Positions 46,508 through 58,104 of a DNA stretch of 64,000 bases are shown piece by piece. Both the position numbers and the translations under genes were made by a program. The notes under the pieces were generated by a model. It saw only the letters and a program-made list of their open reading frames with translations, searched no databases and was not told where the DNA came from. Location of the stretch: assembly GCA_033239525.1 (NCBI GenBank), contig BSYO01000030.1, positions 4,192,850-4,256,849 on the forward strand, in the 5' to 3' direction. The stretch comes from Nepenthes gracilis. Taxonomy: Eukaryota; Streptophyta; Magnoliopsida; Caryophyllales; Nepenthaceae. How positions within the stretch are numbered: position 1 is the first letter of the stretch; each line of letters begins with the position of its first letter.

Positions 46508-48471
46508 TGTAATGCCTAGATTCCCATTTAATTTATTTTAATAATATTTGTTATTTTGGGTATTTTGGGGTACTAGAATTAAGTAAAAATTTGAAGGATA
46601 TTCGGATTAGCGAGCTAGCTTTTAAGGAGCTCTCGAGTGGTGCCTGAGCATAGTTTGCTGTAGGTTAGCACCCAAGGGCTGCCTAAGGCCATGCTCAAGT
46701 GCCGATTTATGTGTGGTTGGAGCTCAAGGCATGCCTTAGTGGTGGTTGAGTGCCAGTGCCCTATTTAAGGTGCAGTTGAGGCATTGTGTGAGCATTTGCC
46801 CGAGAGAAGGAAGAGAAGAGAGAGAGGAGAAGGAAGATGAGAGAGGAAGAAGAGAAAGGGTAGATCGCAGTATTCTTTTATCAAATCTATTTGTTATAAT
46901 ATTTAGACAAATATCTTTTCACCCTATGTTAAGTCTGTTTCAATATTTGATAAATTTTGTGAATGTTTTAGAGGTTTAGTATTCATATATACTATTTTAT
47001 TTAGTATATTTGTTTCCTTATTACATACATGATATTTTACCGATCATCTTATTTTACTAAAAAATGAATAAATATTTAATAATATATGTTTTTATATTAA
47101 TATATTTATATAGAAAAATGGTATGAAACCTACATAGGCCATGCATTAGTATTCATGTATTGCTACCTAGGGATCGAGATCACTAACTCTGTTATCTATT
47201 ATCAGATCTGTTATTTGTTTCTCTCCTGATAAAACATTTTATGACTCTCTTTTTCGCTAGTAGGAAAAGGCTTTATTTTTAAATGACCCACCCCACTTGT
47301 AGTTTAATGAGAGCCATCGTAAGTAAATTAAATAAAAAATTAATATATTTGAGCATCCTAATATATGTACTAAATTTGATGATTACATCTAAAGTCACGG
47401 GTGATAAAATATAGTGAGTAAGTTCCTTATTTATGAAAGACAAAGTACATAAATGGCACTACCTATGAATCTAAATAGTAGATGATCATGGTTTAATGTT
47501 ACCGAGAGTATATGTAATTCTTCCTCAAAATGGTCTCTTGGTCTTTGGTTCTCCGATTTCGTGCATACTTTATATTTTTACATTAATTTGTATTTGGATT
47601 TCGATTTGAGATTTGTAGGATTTCCCATAGTTGGGATTTGATTAATCTTGTACATTTGGATTTTTAATTTGTTTCGAAACATATTTTGATTTACATGATT
47701 TTATTTTGACCTTTGTTTGTTCGTATATGATTTGGATCCGGACTTTGTTTCGTTTAGTATACATTTTGTATGGATATGATATGATTTGGATTATATGATT
47801 TCGCTCGGATCACATTTTGTTCAAGTATATGTCCCAATGGGACTATATTTTGATTTGGATTATGATTTTGAGTATAAGGCTACCTTCATAAGTTTCGGTG
47901 GGTTTTGAACCCTATTGTCTATTATAAATAATAATAATATTTGTTGAGCTTTAAACTTACGTGTTGCATCTTATCTGATTAGATTAGTGGGGTTAAATAT
48001 ATTGTAGGAATTTGGACATGATCTGATCGTCGTTCATCCATTTTGGTGAGTTTTAGCTTCATTTCAATTTGGATTTATATCGGTTATATTTTGAATATTG
48101 GGATTGGCCCAATATATGCCTATGGTTATGTATTATGAATACTTTTGATTATTGATATTGGGCTTCTTATCGATTATACTTTGATTTTGTATCGGTTATG
48201 TATTGGTCATTGTATATTGAGTTTTGGTTGTTAAGGTTGGTTTGTCACCTCCATTGTGATATTTGTGAAGCAGGTCATTTATTATATTATTCGGATGATT
48301 GTCCGATGAGGTCCTGTGATAGATTTTGGGTTCTATTTATCATTATTGGATGATGAGATTTTATAGTCTATTTGGTTTGTTATGGCTAAGTTTGAAATTT
48401 ATTGTATTATTTTAAAATTTTATTTCATGAATTATAATTAATTAGATTTACTTTAATCTGGGTTCGTGACA
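46508..48471 (+). mobile_element. Gypsy LTR, 3' LTR of the 44547 pol remnant
   Basis: Starts TGTAATGCCTAG right after a purine tract (AAGGGGAGAAT) and ends GGGTTCGTGACA. It is the plus-strand counterpart of the LTRs of element C: the stretch near 48300 (GTCCGATGAGG) is the reverse complement of that near 14890. It holds a GC-rich block (46615-46760), TATTTAAGG (about 46762) and a GA-rich leader (46800-46862). Confidence 0.82.
46761..46862 (+). promoter_or_regulatory. Core promoter of this LTR
   Basis: CTATTTAAGG followed after about 35 bases by a purine run of about 60 bases. Same layout as in LTRs A, B and E. Confidence 0.45.
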
Positions 48472-48474
48472 TCA

Positions 48475-48791
48475 GTCATGAAAAATCTCACATATCAGAT
48501 TCTATTGTGAAACACATAATTTTTGTTAAAAAATTCCTCATGACATATTTAATTTGTGCATTTATTGTAAGATCCACTCGTCGAGTAGAGAGAAAAGTCG
48601 GCCATAGTGATCTAATGGTCCAAGTGGAAGGCTATTATAGATTCAAGGAGTTGTACTTTGGATGGATTATTATTTTTGATGATTTTATAGATGTCATATT
48701 TATTATGATTTTATATTGATCATTTATTATTGATGTTTTTGTATGAACAGTGTGGACTGGCTGGCAAGTGCCACGGGTTTGGGTCGTAACA
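48475..48791 (-). mobile_element. Probable LTR end fragment, minus strand
   Basis: The right edge reads, on the minus strand, TGTTACGACCCAAACCC, a typical gypsy LTR start, preceded by a purine-rich GAAGGAGGTAGTAT. The left part repeats 44411-44546. The rest of the LTR is not identified. Confidence 0.45.
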
Positions 48792-48799
48792 ATACTACC

Positions 48800-49080
48800 T
48801 CCTTCAATTGGGTAAGTATAATAAGGAAACCGATATATGTAAGTTTAACATGTGATCAATTCTATGATTTCTTGAAATTTTGCCTCTATGTAACATCTCA
48901 AACATTTGCTCATTTGAATATTCCCTTCATCCTCTTTAGGTGATAGGAATTAAAACTCTTAAATTTCCTCCACTTTTTTCTAGGCATAGCAATTACAACT
49001 TTCAAATTCTCACCACCCTTTCTAGGCATAAGAATTCTAATCTTAACATGTCATATTCAATGCCCCTCGTCATTCTATTC
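48800..49080 (-). repeat. Unassigned repeat with 42-base units
   Basis: Matches 12690-12960 in order. About three of the 42-base units are readable on the minus strand between 48930 and 49050. Confidence 0.6.
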
Positions 49081-49139
49081 TTTGATATTACACTATATGA
49101 TAGTAGTATGCTATAAGCATCCTACCTTGAAAATAGTTA

Positions 49140-49345
49140 ACCTCAATCAACTGGATGTGGAATATATATTGGATGACTACAGATTATATTAAGGTTCTGT
49201 AAGTTCTATATTTTATTAAAATCATAGTGTTTTTATTTATTCTCCTTGAGCTTGCCACTCGATATGAACTTCAATATCGGACGACTGTAGATTATATACT
49301 AAGGCTCCACAAGTTTTATATTCCTTAGAACTATAATTTTGTATA
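49140..49345 (+). repeat. Direct repeat of ~80 bases, two copies
   Basis: ACTACAGATTATATTAAGG and its surroundings (about 49150) recur at about 49265 (GACTGTAGATTATATACTAAG), each ending in a TATATT/TTATATTCC stretch. A related copy lies at about 62270-62360. Confidence 0.6.
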
Positions 49346-50375
49346 TTATCTTATTAATTTAACTAGAAAACACTCACGAAACATACACATATATTCAAGG
49401 ACAATGCAAAGAAGATTGCCATTGAGTAAGAACAAGAAAATTCCAACAAATACCGCAAGTACCCAACATGAGGTACCCTACTAAGCCTGTTAGAACTCTA
49501 TACTCTTGATTTATCACTAAAAGTAAATATTCTAGTTCTCACACCAAAGATTTAGCCCAAACTCTCAATCTAGTCCTCTGGCATTCAAATACGAGATCAC
49601 GTGCCACACCAACACAAGAACTACACACTAAAACACCTTCAATTTTATCATCAATACTCTGAATTCATGGGACTCCCAAAGTTGTCCTAAAATGCACTTA
49701 GCTTTCGAAGGCCACTATAAATGTCAAACTAATGTCATGTAGAACATTAGCGAAATCACTTTCAATTGCTACGAGATATTACATAAATGACACTTAACCT
49801 ATCTAAACTATACCCGCCAATGTATATTTATAAAATCACATAGCAACGCTTGTAAATCTATAGATTTAACTTAAGGTAGGCTTTGGCATTTGAATATAGC
49901 ACCATATGCCTATTAAATTCCATGTCAAATAGTAAATGAATTCAAAAATCTATGTACTACATGCAATCAACTAAGCATCTAAAATGTCTCTATCATAAAA
50001 TTTTATATATTTCAACTACTATAAATAATATATTTAATTCTCTAGATTAACTAATATAAATTCTTCTAAATTTTAAGAGGTATGTATATCTATAATATAT
50101 TAATAAATAAGCATGCCGGAAGCACGTTCTTCACCCTAACATGCTTTGCAAAACCCATGGCTATTAGGGGTTTTTCATGACCTCAATGATACAAGTGGTA
50201 TCATTGACCTCATGCTTCACCCTAACCATTTTCTACACTAAACATCCAATCCAATATATTGGCTTAAGGAGTATTTGACCACCATTTTCTACCAACTTAT
50301 GGTCTTCCATCTATTTGAAGGCAAATATAGATCTTGCAGCATACTATCCATTAAGCATGCAAAAATCATATTCAT
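49346..50375. other. No gene seen
   Basis: AT-rich intergenic sequence without recognised protein or LTR boundary. Confidence 0.35.
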
Positions 50376-50777
50376 TATATCTTACACTTGGAAGCATCCG
50401 AAATGCACAGAGAGCGTCTAGAGAGAGATTCTCTCTCTTCTCTCTTCGAATTCAAATTCGAAAGCACCCTGCCGCCTCTCCCGTCTCCGGCGGCGCTTCT
50501 GCCGGCCATGGCCGACCCTTTGCGTATGCCCTTTGATCCTCCCCCTTCTCCCTCCTCACCCGACCTTCGTTCGTGTGCGGTTGCCCTGTCTCTTCCTTCC
50601 GATTCTCCGCTGCGCGGAGCGATTCCCGGCGGTTTCTTGCCCGGTTCATCCGGTCTCGTCCTGCCTAACCGAGTCTGAAACCTTCGAAAAAAATGATTTC
50701 ACTCCTCCTCATGCGCTGAAATTCTTCCCTCCACTTTTCGTGGACGGTGATGTTGCTCGCATCTCGCCCCCCCAGAA

Positions 50778-52244
50778 GTGCTCCAACAGAGCCAGATGAC
50801 CTGGAAATCGACTCTTCTCGGATGCTTCTCTGGTAAGGGTCTTCATTTCCATGCCATTGCTAACATTGCTTGTCGGATTTGGCAGCGTTTTGGACTCTGT
50901 CATGTTGCGGAAGGTGCTAACGGGATTTTTCTATTCCGTTTCTCCTCTGATGAGAACTCTACTGCGGTTCTGACCAGAGCCCCATGGACCTTCAAAGGTA
51001 ATCCTCTTTATCTCAAGCATTGGCTCCCGGGTATGCCTTTGGCTCGAGAACAGTTGAACTCCTTCCTTGTTTGGATTAAATTGAAAAATGTCCCAGCCGA
51101 GTTTTGGACCCCTCTTGGGCTCAGTTGGATTAGTAGTGCTGTGGGTAAACCCCTCCACCTTGACTCATCCACTGCCAAGCTGAATCGTTTGCATACTGCT
51201 CGTGTGTGTGTCGAAATCAACCCCGATGCGGTGCTCCTGTCCAAGATCTTCTTAAATTGCTCTGCAATTGGGACGGTGGAAGCCACTGTGGTGGAGGTGG
51301 AATTGGCGGGCTCTAGGTATAGGGAAGGCCGCAACTCTTCTCTAAGCCGCTCTAAACCTGCTCCGTGCAGACAGGATAGTAGCCTGATGCAATGTGAATC
51401 CTCTGGCCAGGTAGGTCTGTCCCAGCAGTGTGATTCCCAGTCTACTGGCTCCCCTGTTCTGTCTCCTCATGATGCTAATACGAATTCGGTGGACCAGAAT
51501 GGCTTGATGCCTAGTTTGGTTTCTCCTCAGCAGGATGTGCGTCCTGCTTCCGTGGAGTTGGATCCTTCGACTATTGACCCCATTTTGGTTCCCTGTTCTA
51601 CTATGTTGCCAGTCCGCGATCTGCTGAACGTGCAATCTCTTGATTTGGCTTCTCACTCAGGATCTCCAGATCCAATTTGTACTCCGTTTGGGGGTCCTGG
51701 ACCAGAATCTGGCCCAATGGATTTTGTTGATGATGGAATTGCCATGTTGCCCTATAGGGAGCATTTTGATGAGGGCCGTGGGGATTTTCTTGACACGGCG
51801 GTTGAGTCCAATGTGCTACACCTTCACTCCCCCGATGATGAGGTGGCTGATATGGTTTCAACTCCTTTTTTGCTGACTATTACCCCTGGGCGTTCGGTTT
51901 GCCTGTCAACTGCCTCCGGTCGTTTGGGTGGCCCTTCTGATGCGCTCCCCAAATGGTCGATCCCTGAAAATGATACCGATAGCGATTGTACCGCTCCCTC
52001 TATCCAGCGTATAACAAGAAAGTATGGTTTGGATTCAGCCAAGCTTATCGGTTCGAGCTCTACAAACCCTTATATATCTTCTGCTAAAATTTCTGTTGGG
52101 CGGGCTATTGTCTACTCTACTGAGAAATTTTTAAGCGTCAATGAGGCGATGGAGCTGGAGTGTGAATCTTGGTTGCCATCTAAATCCCGGAGAAGGAAGA
52201 AACCCAAAAATCCCAGGGCATCTCCGTTAACCTTGGCCCCTTGA
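50778..52244 (+). CDS. LINE ORF1 protein, DUF4283 domain
   Basis: Open for about 489 codons to the stop at 52242-52244. Residues 10-150 follow the DUF4283 domain found in plant LINE ORF1 proteins: IANIACRIWQRFGL, GIFLFRFSS, RAPWTFKGNPLYLKHW, then SFLVWIKLKNVPAEFWTP, SAVGKPLHLD and TARVCVEIN. In the family a CCHC zinc knuckle follows; here the text jumps from VVEVELAGS to RYREGRNS, so the knuckle is missing. The C-terminal half is Ser/Pro/Asp-rich and ends in a basic KSRRRKKPKNPR. The true start is upstream, perhaps the ATG at 50509 (MADPLRMPFD): a segment reading FFPPLFVDGDVARISPP in another frame meets this frame at seven C (50767-50773), pointing to a frameshift. As listed the frame opens at GTG, not ATG. 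It likely bound LINE RNA. Confidence 0.75.
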   Translation: MLQQSQMTWKSTLLGCFSGKGLHFHAIANIACRIWQRFGLCHVAEGANGIFLFRFSSDENSTAVLTRAPWTFKGNPLYLKHWLPGMPLAREQLNSFLVWIKLKNVPAEFWTPLGLSWISSAVGKPLHLDSSTAKLNRLHTARVCVEINPDAVLLSKIFLNCSAIGTVEATVVEVELAGSRYREGRNSSLSRSKPAPCRQDSSLMQCESSGQVGLSQQCDSQSTGSPVLSPHDANTNSVDQNGLMPSLVSPQQDVRPASVELDPSTIDPILVPCSTMLPVRDLLNVQSLDLASHSGSPDPICTPFGGPGPESGPMDFVDDGIAMLPYREHFDEGRGDFLDTAVESNVLHLHSPDDEVADMVSTPFLLTITPGRSVCLSTASGRLGGPSDALPKWSIPENDTDSDCTAPSIQRITRKYGLDSAKLIGSSSTNPYISSAKISVGRAIVYSTEKFLSVNEAMELECESWLPSKSRRRKKPKNPRASPLTLAP

Positions 52245-53558
52245 TTTTGCTTTTCGACTGTAATAAAACCTGATTTTGGCTTGGTTTTGGTCCGGCCTCC
52301 TTCCTTTTGATTGAGCTGAGTGTCCATGGCTTTTCCAATGTCTCACTTGGATCCTCTCGCACATGTTGTATCTCTTTTTGAAGCTGACAGGGGAGATCTG
52401 CTATCAAAACTTCTTGCTGATTCTGAGCGGCTGACTGCTCTTCTTGATGGGCATGCTTTCTCTCTTGTCTGATGTAGCTGGTTGATAGCCTGCTGATGCG
52501 GTGCAGTATAGCCTGCAGCTGTTCCCGTGGTGCACCTTGTGGTTGAACTATGCTGTTGTCAGTGGCTGGTGTAGGATGTTCTCGTGCCCACCTCTTCGGC
52601 AGATTATACTTCGGCTTTGGAATCCTGGGCAAGGGCTGTCGCTTTCAATCTGGATCTGTGTGGTATGGCTTATGCCATGCTTCTAATGAGGACTGCTGTA
52701 TCTTTTGTGCTTCCAACTCCAGTGATGATCGTGTTTCTTTTGGGTGATGCTACTGTATGGCATGTGCGAGCAGTAGCTGTGGCTTGATGTTATGAAAAAT
52801 CAGTTGCTGATGGATTTCTGCATGGAAATTCCCTTTTCTTTCATGGACCGATGAAAGCTGGTTTGTTTTTCTCCCTCTTGTGTGAGAAGGTTTTGTTGGT
52901 TTGCTGAAGATGCTGTAGGCGGCAATGCTGAATTCTCAGCAGCGTTGTCCTTCCTACTGCAGTGATTCTGGGCATTTCTTCCTCTGGCTTGATGAAAGTG
53001 CTGGAGTTGATCTTGGATCTCGGTGGCTGTGTGTTTGATGCATGGAGTGCTGCTGATGATACACGGTTTGATGTGAGGTCAAGTGTCTGTTTCATCTTGG
53101 CTGGTTTACTTTGCTAGGCTGGCTGCGATCAAATGCGGCTGGTGTTGGTGTATTGTTGGCGCAATAGTGCTACTTTTCTACCCAGTAGTGCTTGTTGTGT
53201 AGAAATCATCAGCTTTGAAGTACTGCCAGGTGGGTCTCCAGTTTGCTGAAGCCCCCATTGTTGGGTGGATCTTGAATTTGGGATTTTATGTGCTGTTGCT
53301 GGAGTTTTATAGCAGCTGACTATCTCGGGTTGCAGGGGAATGGAAAGTTGTGCTTTCCCCCTATGTTGTGTTGTAATTTCATATTACATAGGTTCTGTAG
53401 AACGCTGGCCTCCTAGAGGTTTTTTATGTACTTTCGGATGTACTAGTTACTCGGGGTATGCCCCAACGATTTATGTTTTATCCCCAAGTCAAAATACTTG
53501 GAGGTAAAACATAGTTGTTGTAATTTTTTCTCCCATTAATCTAAAATTCTTACTTATC
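52245..53558 (+). other. 3' part of the LINE without ORF2
   Basis: Rich in TGCTG, GCTGG and GATG words; no endonuclease or RT motif in any frame. A 150-codon stop-free frame on the opposite strand (52180-52632) matches nothing recognised. The last part is shared with the LINE copy at 3077. Confidence 0.65.
53473..53512 (+). other. 3'-terminal stem-loop of LINE
   Basis: ATGTTTTATCCCCAAGT pairs with ACTTGGAGGTAAAACAT around CAAAAT, with one mismatch and one G-T pair, about 50 bases before the A tail. Confidence 0.65.
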
Positions 53559-53589
<31 letters not shown>

Positions 53590-53594
53590 CTTAC

Positions 53595-54820
53595 CCCACA
53601 TCACCATATCCATGGCCTACTAGGAATTCTCATAACATCAAAATATCCTTGTGGAACACAACTATAAAGGCTTTAATTTCTAATATTAACATACAGTCTG
53701 CTAAAATTACATCATGGAGCAAAAAGTCCTTCCCAAAAACAGTAGCATGGGAACAATTTTGAATGCACGAAAGCTACCAAATAATGTGCTAGAAGGGATG
53801 AAAAAACATAACTTTAAGGCAAGATGAAAAATACACCATTTTTGCATGTTTGAGGAACTTCATTTGAAGATCCAAAATTGACATTAACCGTGGGACACAA
53901 GACATCCCATTTTTCATGTGAGATTAATTTTTAAAAAGTAAAAAATTATCAAATTAGAAGAAATGACAAGATTGTCAAAAAACGGTAAAAAATTTATGTA
54001 CCTCAATCGTGGCTTCTCAAACTATGAAAGAGAGCACGAATATTCTCTTAGATATAACCAAGCAAGCAAACTTACATGAAAAACAAGGATATAACCAAAC
54101 ACGACCTTCTTTTCACTTCTCATGAATAGATATTCATCTCCTCCTTCTTCAATAGATCATACGACTCTAAAGAAAAAAAGTTGCCAAGGGATTTTCTTGG
54201 TTTCCTCTTTTCTTGATTTTCTTCTCAATGGACAAAAGTTCTCAAGGTCGCTGTCAATTTCTCTCCTTTTCAGCTAAGTAGCCAAATTTATGCAGGGAAA
54301 AAGTAGGTTTAAGCACAAGGGAGAGGCGGCAACAAAAGTTTTAGAAAAGGAGAAAAATTAGGTAATTTTGTTTGTTTCCACCGGTCAAAAGGGAAAATAA
54401 GCTGTTCATTGGTCCTTACCATGATAATTTAACGGAGATTTGGCTAAAAAGGAGAGGAAAGGCGGCTAATTGGAGCGGAAAAGGGGCGTGCCTCAATTAG
54501 GGTTCCAAGGGACAAATTAGGGTTTTTCTTAGGATTTTTCCTAACATTTTGCAGTCCACACATTTTGCATATTATTTTAATTAATTTTTAAAATCATAAT
54601 CACACAAGATATATCTAATATAATCATAATAAAATTTAATAAATATAACATATAAGTAAAAAGTAAATTTACTATTATTAAAGAAAATTTTAAAATGTCC
54701 TCCGATTAGCTTATCAAAATCAATTTTTTCAAACTCTTCATAAAATTAGTCCTAGCTCAAATAAAAAGTATCAGTTCCAAAAAATATATTTAGCATATTA
54801 ATTTTCTTCATTAATGACAT
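53595..54820. other. No gene seen
   Basis: AT-rich; around 54100-54540 it resembles an LTR leader read on the minus strand (CT-rich, then AGGGTT words), but no boundaries are visible. Confidence 0.3.
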
Positions 54821-55245
54821 CTACTAACCATGTATCTAATTGACCAAAATGAAACACTGAGGTCTTTCATGGGGACTCCGCCTAATCACATTGGTGTACT
54901 CCTACCACATACTTGTAGCCCTCATGAGTGTGGAGGACGTGCCATGACTTTTAGTGTATTGGATAGGCTAACAAGTGATGGCTACATGCTTAAATATGCC
55001 CACCAGTGTCAATCGACACCCCTCCAATTGGACTAACCATGTATCTACTAACCATGTATCTAATTGACCAAAATGAAACACTGAGGTCTTTCATGGGGAC
55101 TCCGCCTAATCACATTGGTGTACTCCTGTAGCCCTCATGAGCGTGGAGGACGTGCCATGACTTTTAGTGTATTGGATAGGCTAACAAGTGATGGCTACAT
55201 GCTTAAATATGCCCACCAGTGTCAATCGACACCCCTCCAATTGGA
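54821..55245 (+). repeat. Recent 224-base tandem duplication
   Basis: 54821-55044 and 55045-55245 are almost identical: I see one base change (GAGTGTGG against GAGCGTGG) and an 11-base gap (ACCACATACTT absent from copy 2), plus a short loss at the end of copy 2. It is far better preserved than the other repeats here. Confidence 0.93.
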
Positions 55246-57008
55246 ACTCGCTGCACAAGTTTGCTACTTGTGGTCCAGTAGGACATAACCATGGCAAAAG
55301 AAGGATAGAAGTATGAGAGAGCTGCTTCCCCAAGCCAGTCTCTCCCCTCCCTTCTCCTCAGATAATTAGGCATGAAGCTATTTACTTCTCCATGCTCCGA
55401 TAAGGAGCGGTCACCTGGCTCCAATGATGTGGTTGATTCATTATTAGAGCTTCCAAGGATCACCTATATAAATGGAGAACCAGGACAAAGGGACAAGAGA
55501 GAGCTAAGACTAAGGCAAGAAAATACTGACAAAGATCAATGCAAAATCCCTATCAACTCCTAAGGAAAATCTTAAGTGTGACATGTTCCAAATTAAAACA
55601 AGTGAAGTCCTAAGCCTTAAAGAATATTTGAGAGAGAGATCTAGCAAAGGAATGATTTCTTAGTAGCAGCACCAAAAAATTATCATTATAGGCAAGTCAC
55701 TCATGAAACTCCAACTAATCTAGAATGCTAGTTGGCCAAAGAGGTCTTTTTTAGAAAATATCGGGTTCCTTTCAAATAACATATATGCCATCATATTTGT
55801 TTCAAACTCATAACCCGTATATTGGTTAAGAGGATCATAAGGTACAAAGTTAGTCTTCTAGGTAAGACCCCCAAACTCTTCACAAAAGGAACTAGACGAA
55901 TTTGACAGGCCTCGTTATCCATGTTCAATGTGCCAAGCTCAATAAATTATATCTCATTATATTCAAAACCTATATCTATTTGATCTATTATTTAAAACAT
56001 TTTATTGACCTAAGCTTGTCAAAACCCATCGGGAAATCTTCCTGAGAACCTTTCATTTTTTATTTCTATTATAGTATGTAGGAAACTAGTTTAAGGCTTT
56101 GGATTTGAATTTGAGTTGTTACAAGATTCAATTCGATTTGTTTTTCTAGATCTGCATTACATCTAAGTATAAAGAAATTTTCTGCTACCATGATGATAAC
56201 ATCACCTAATGCAAAATGGGGATGATCTGTTCAGTTGATTGAGTATATGTATAATAAGATATTACATATATACTCGAATTTGAGATAACTTGACTATGAT
56301 AACTTGACTGTAATATATATATTACATATATAAAGTCCAAATGACGGCGGCCCATTAAAAACTCCTTTGAGCAGAAGAAGTAAAAAGCATAGCAGTTGAC
56401 CCAAGAAGTGCTACTTGGACCGTTCAGTAATAAATAGGTATTAATAAATAATCAACTGACTGTTATAAGTAGTTATCATGCCAATCCAACGGTTAAAAAT
56501 TGAATAGACTAATCATCAAATGCAAGCAACTGTTACTCAATTAACGCCCTTCGTAACTGTAGATGCATAATACTTGGGAGACAACTGAACCAGCATACCT
56601 TACTATAAAAACAACGTCTCCGCCACAAAGAAGGGAGCACGAAGAGAACTTTCAGGTGAATGAAAGTTTAGACAATCAACGCCACTCTCCCAAACGAGTG
56701 CAATAATCCCCAAACCGCTCACTCTTTTGAGTGAACCTTACAGAGCTTAATCCTCCAACAAACGTTCAATCCCCATTCATCTGCATCCATGCATCTACTT
56801 CCTCCTATCATTCTCTTCTATATAGAAAGATTACTAACTTAAGTGCTTAAGAACATATTGGAAAGCGAGTCCCATATTTTTCTTATATCTTGTTCATTTG
56901 TTATGGTATATAGAATTTAAATTTAAAGTAACAAAAACTGAACCCGTTTCCAATCAGATGCCAAGTAAGGCGGCTCCATAAATCGTTCAACAATTCGGAT
57001 TTAGAAAC

Positions 57009-57032
57009 GCATATATATATATATATATATAT
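57009..57032. repeat. (TA)n microsatellite
   Basis: About eleven uninterrupted TA units. Confidence 0.93.
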
Positions 57033-57181
57033 AGTTTTACCTTTTATAAATATTATAGCAAATTTACTAAAGTCAATCAACGCAAATTTTTTTTTTTAAA
57101 TGTTATAAATTAATTGTATACCAGTTGCAATATAACAAAATTCTTCTTTGTAATATGGATTCTAATTGATGAGTTGTTGGG

Positions 57182-57535
57182 TACTTGAATAACGCTGTAA
57201 ATTTCTATAGCCTTAATAATTCAAGATTTAAAATATCTCTAGTCTTATTGATAGTTAAAATATAATTTGTCTTACGACTTAAGTTATATTTAATGAATTT
57301 ACACATTTTAATATTTAGTTCAAGAGTAAAAATTAGCTTGGGCACGTGCTTCAATAATTTAGCTTGAAAAATTATTTCAAGAGGAATAATTTACCAAATA
57401 ATTAAATAATTCCGTGCTTCAATAACGATGTAAATTTTAATTGCCTTAATAATTTAAGATTAAAAATATCTCTATTCTCATTGAAAATTAAAATATAATT
57501 TGTTTTATGACTTATTATATCTAATGAATCATTTT
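57182..57535 (+). repeat. Diverged direct repeat of ~120 bases, period 233
   Basis: AATAACGCTGTAAATTTC (from 57188) and what follows recurs at 57421 as AATAACGATGTAAATTTT, with the shared phrases GCCTTAATAATT and AAAATATAATTTGT in the same order. Confidence 0.75.
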
Positions 57536-58104
57536 AGAGGAAAATAGTGTTGGGCTCAATATAAACCAAAATATTAAGTTAAGAAAAATTAAAGTTTTAG
57601 GATTGAGAAAGGGCAATAAAATTTAAAAATAATTTTTTTAATTACCTCTCATGATTGTGGAAATAAATGAATTCACCAATTATTTTTCATATCGAAAACA
57701 TAAAAAATATTCTAAAATATTTAATTTATTTAAATTTATTCTCACATCTTGTATTTCTAAATTTTAAATTTGATTTTTATTTGACAATAATCTTTTGCTA
57801 TATAAAAAATTTTTATCTATAATTAGATAAAACTCAAAAGTGAACCTTAAGTTATTTGACAACACAAGTGATGGGTCCAACTATAATTGGCCCAATAAGA
57901 CTACGCCCACAATCTAATATCATTCTTTGAATGTGAAGAGTTCCACGTTATTTTTACAAGATAAGCACATATGTAGAACATACTATAAAAGTAAGCATTC
58001 TCAAATTTTGAAAGGCAAACTCGAAGAAACTCTAAAAGTTTTATAAGGCTCCACATGGCTCGGAGAAAGGCATAACCGTTGCTAGTTAATCTCTAACGAG
58101 AACA

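Larger units (their letters stand above)
50376..53594 (+). mobile_element. L1-type LINE with ORF1 only, flanked by target duplications
   Basis: TATATCTTAC flanks the insert on both sides (50376-50385 and 53585-53594), and an A run (53559-53574) closes its 3' end. The body is 3.2 kb: a short 5' leader, ORF1, and 1.3 kb without recognisable coding sequence. There is no endonuclease or reverse transcriptase. The 3' 170 bases match the LINE copy at 3077-3887. The target duplication shows the whole unit is one insertion, unless ORF2 was lost afterwards. Confidence 0.85.
55246..57868. other. Unassigned; possible LTR-like promoter pieces
   Basis: No protein recognised. CCTATATAAATGG at about 55461 followed by purine-rich sequence, and TACTATAAAAAC at about 56602, look like TATA boxes of LTRs, but no LTR ends could be fixed. 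A TA run lies at 57009-57032. Confidence 0.3.

Noticed and set aside
52180..52632. A 150-codon frame antisense to the end of LINE ORF1
   Set aside because: No start context or recognised domain; partly shadows ORF1.
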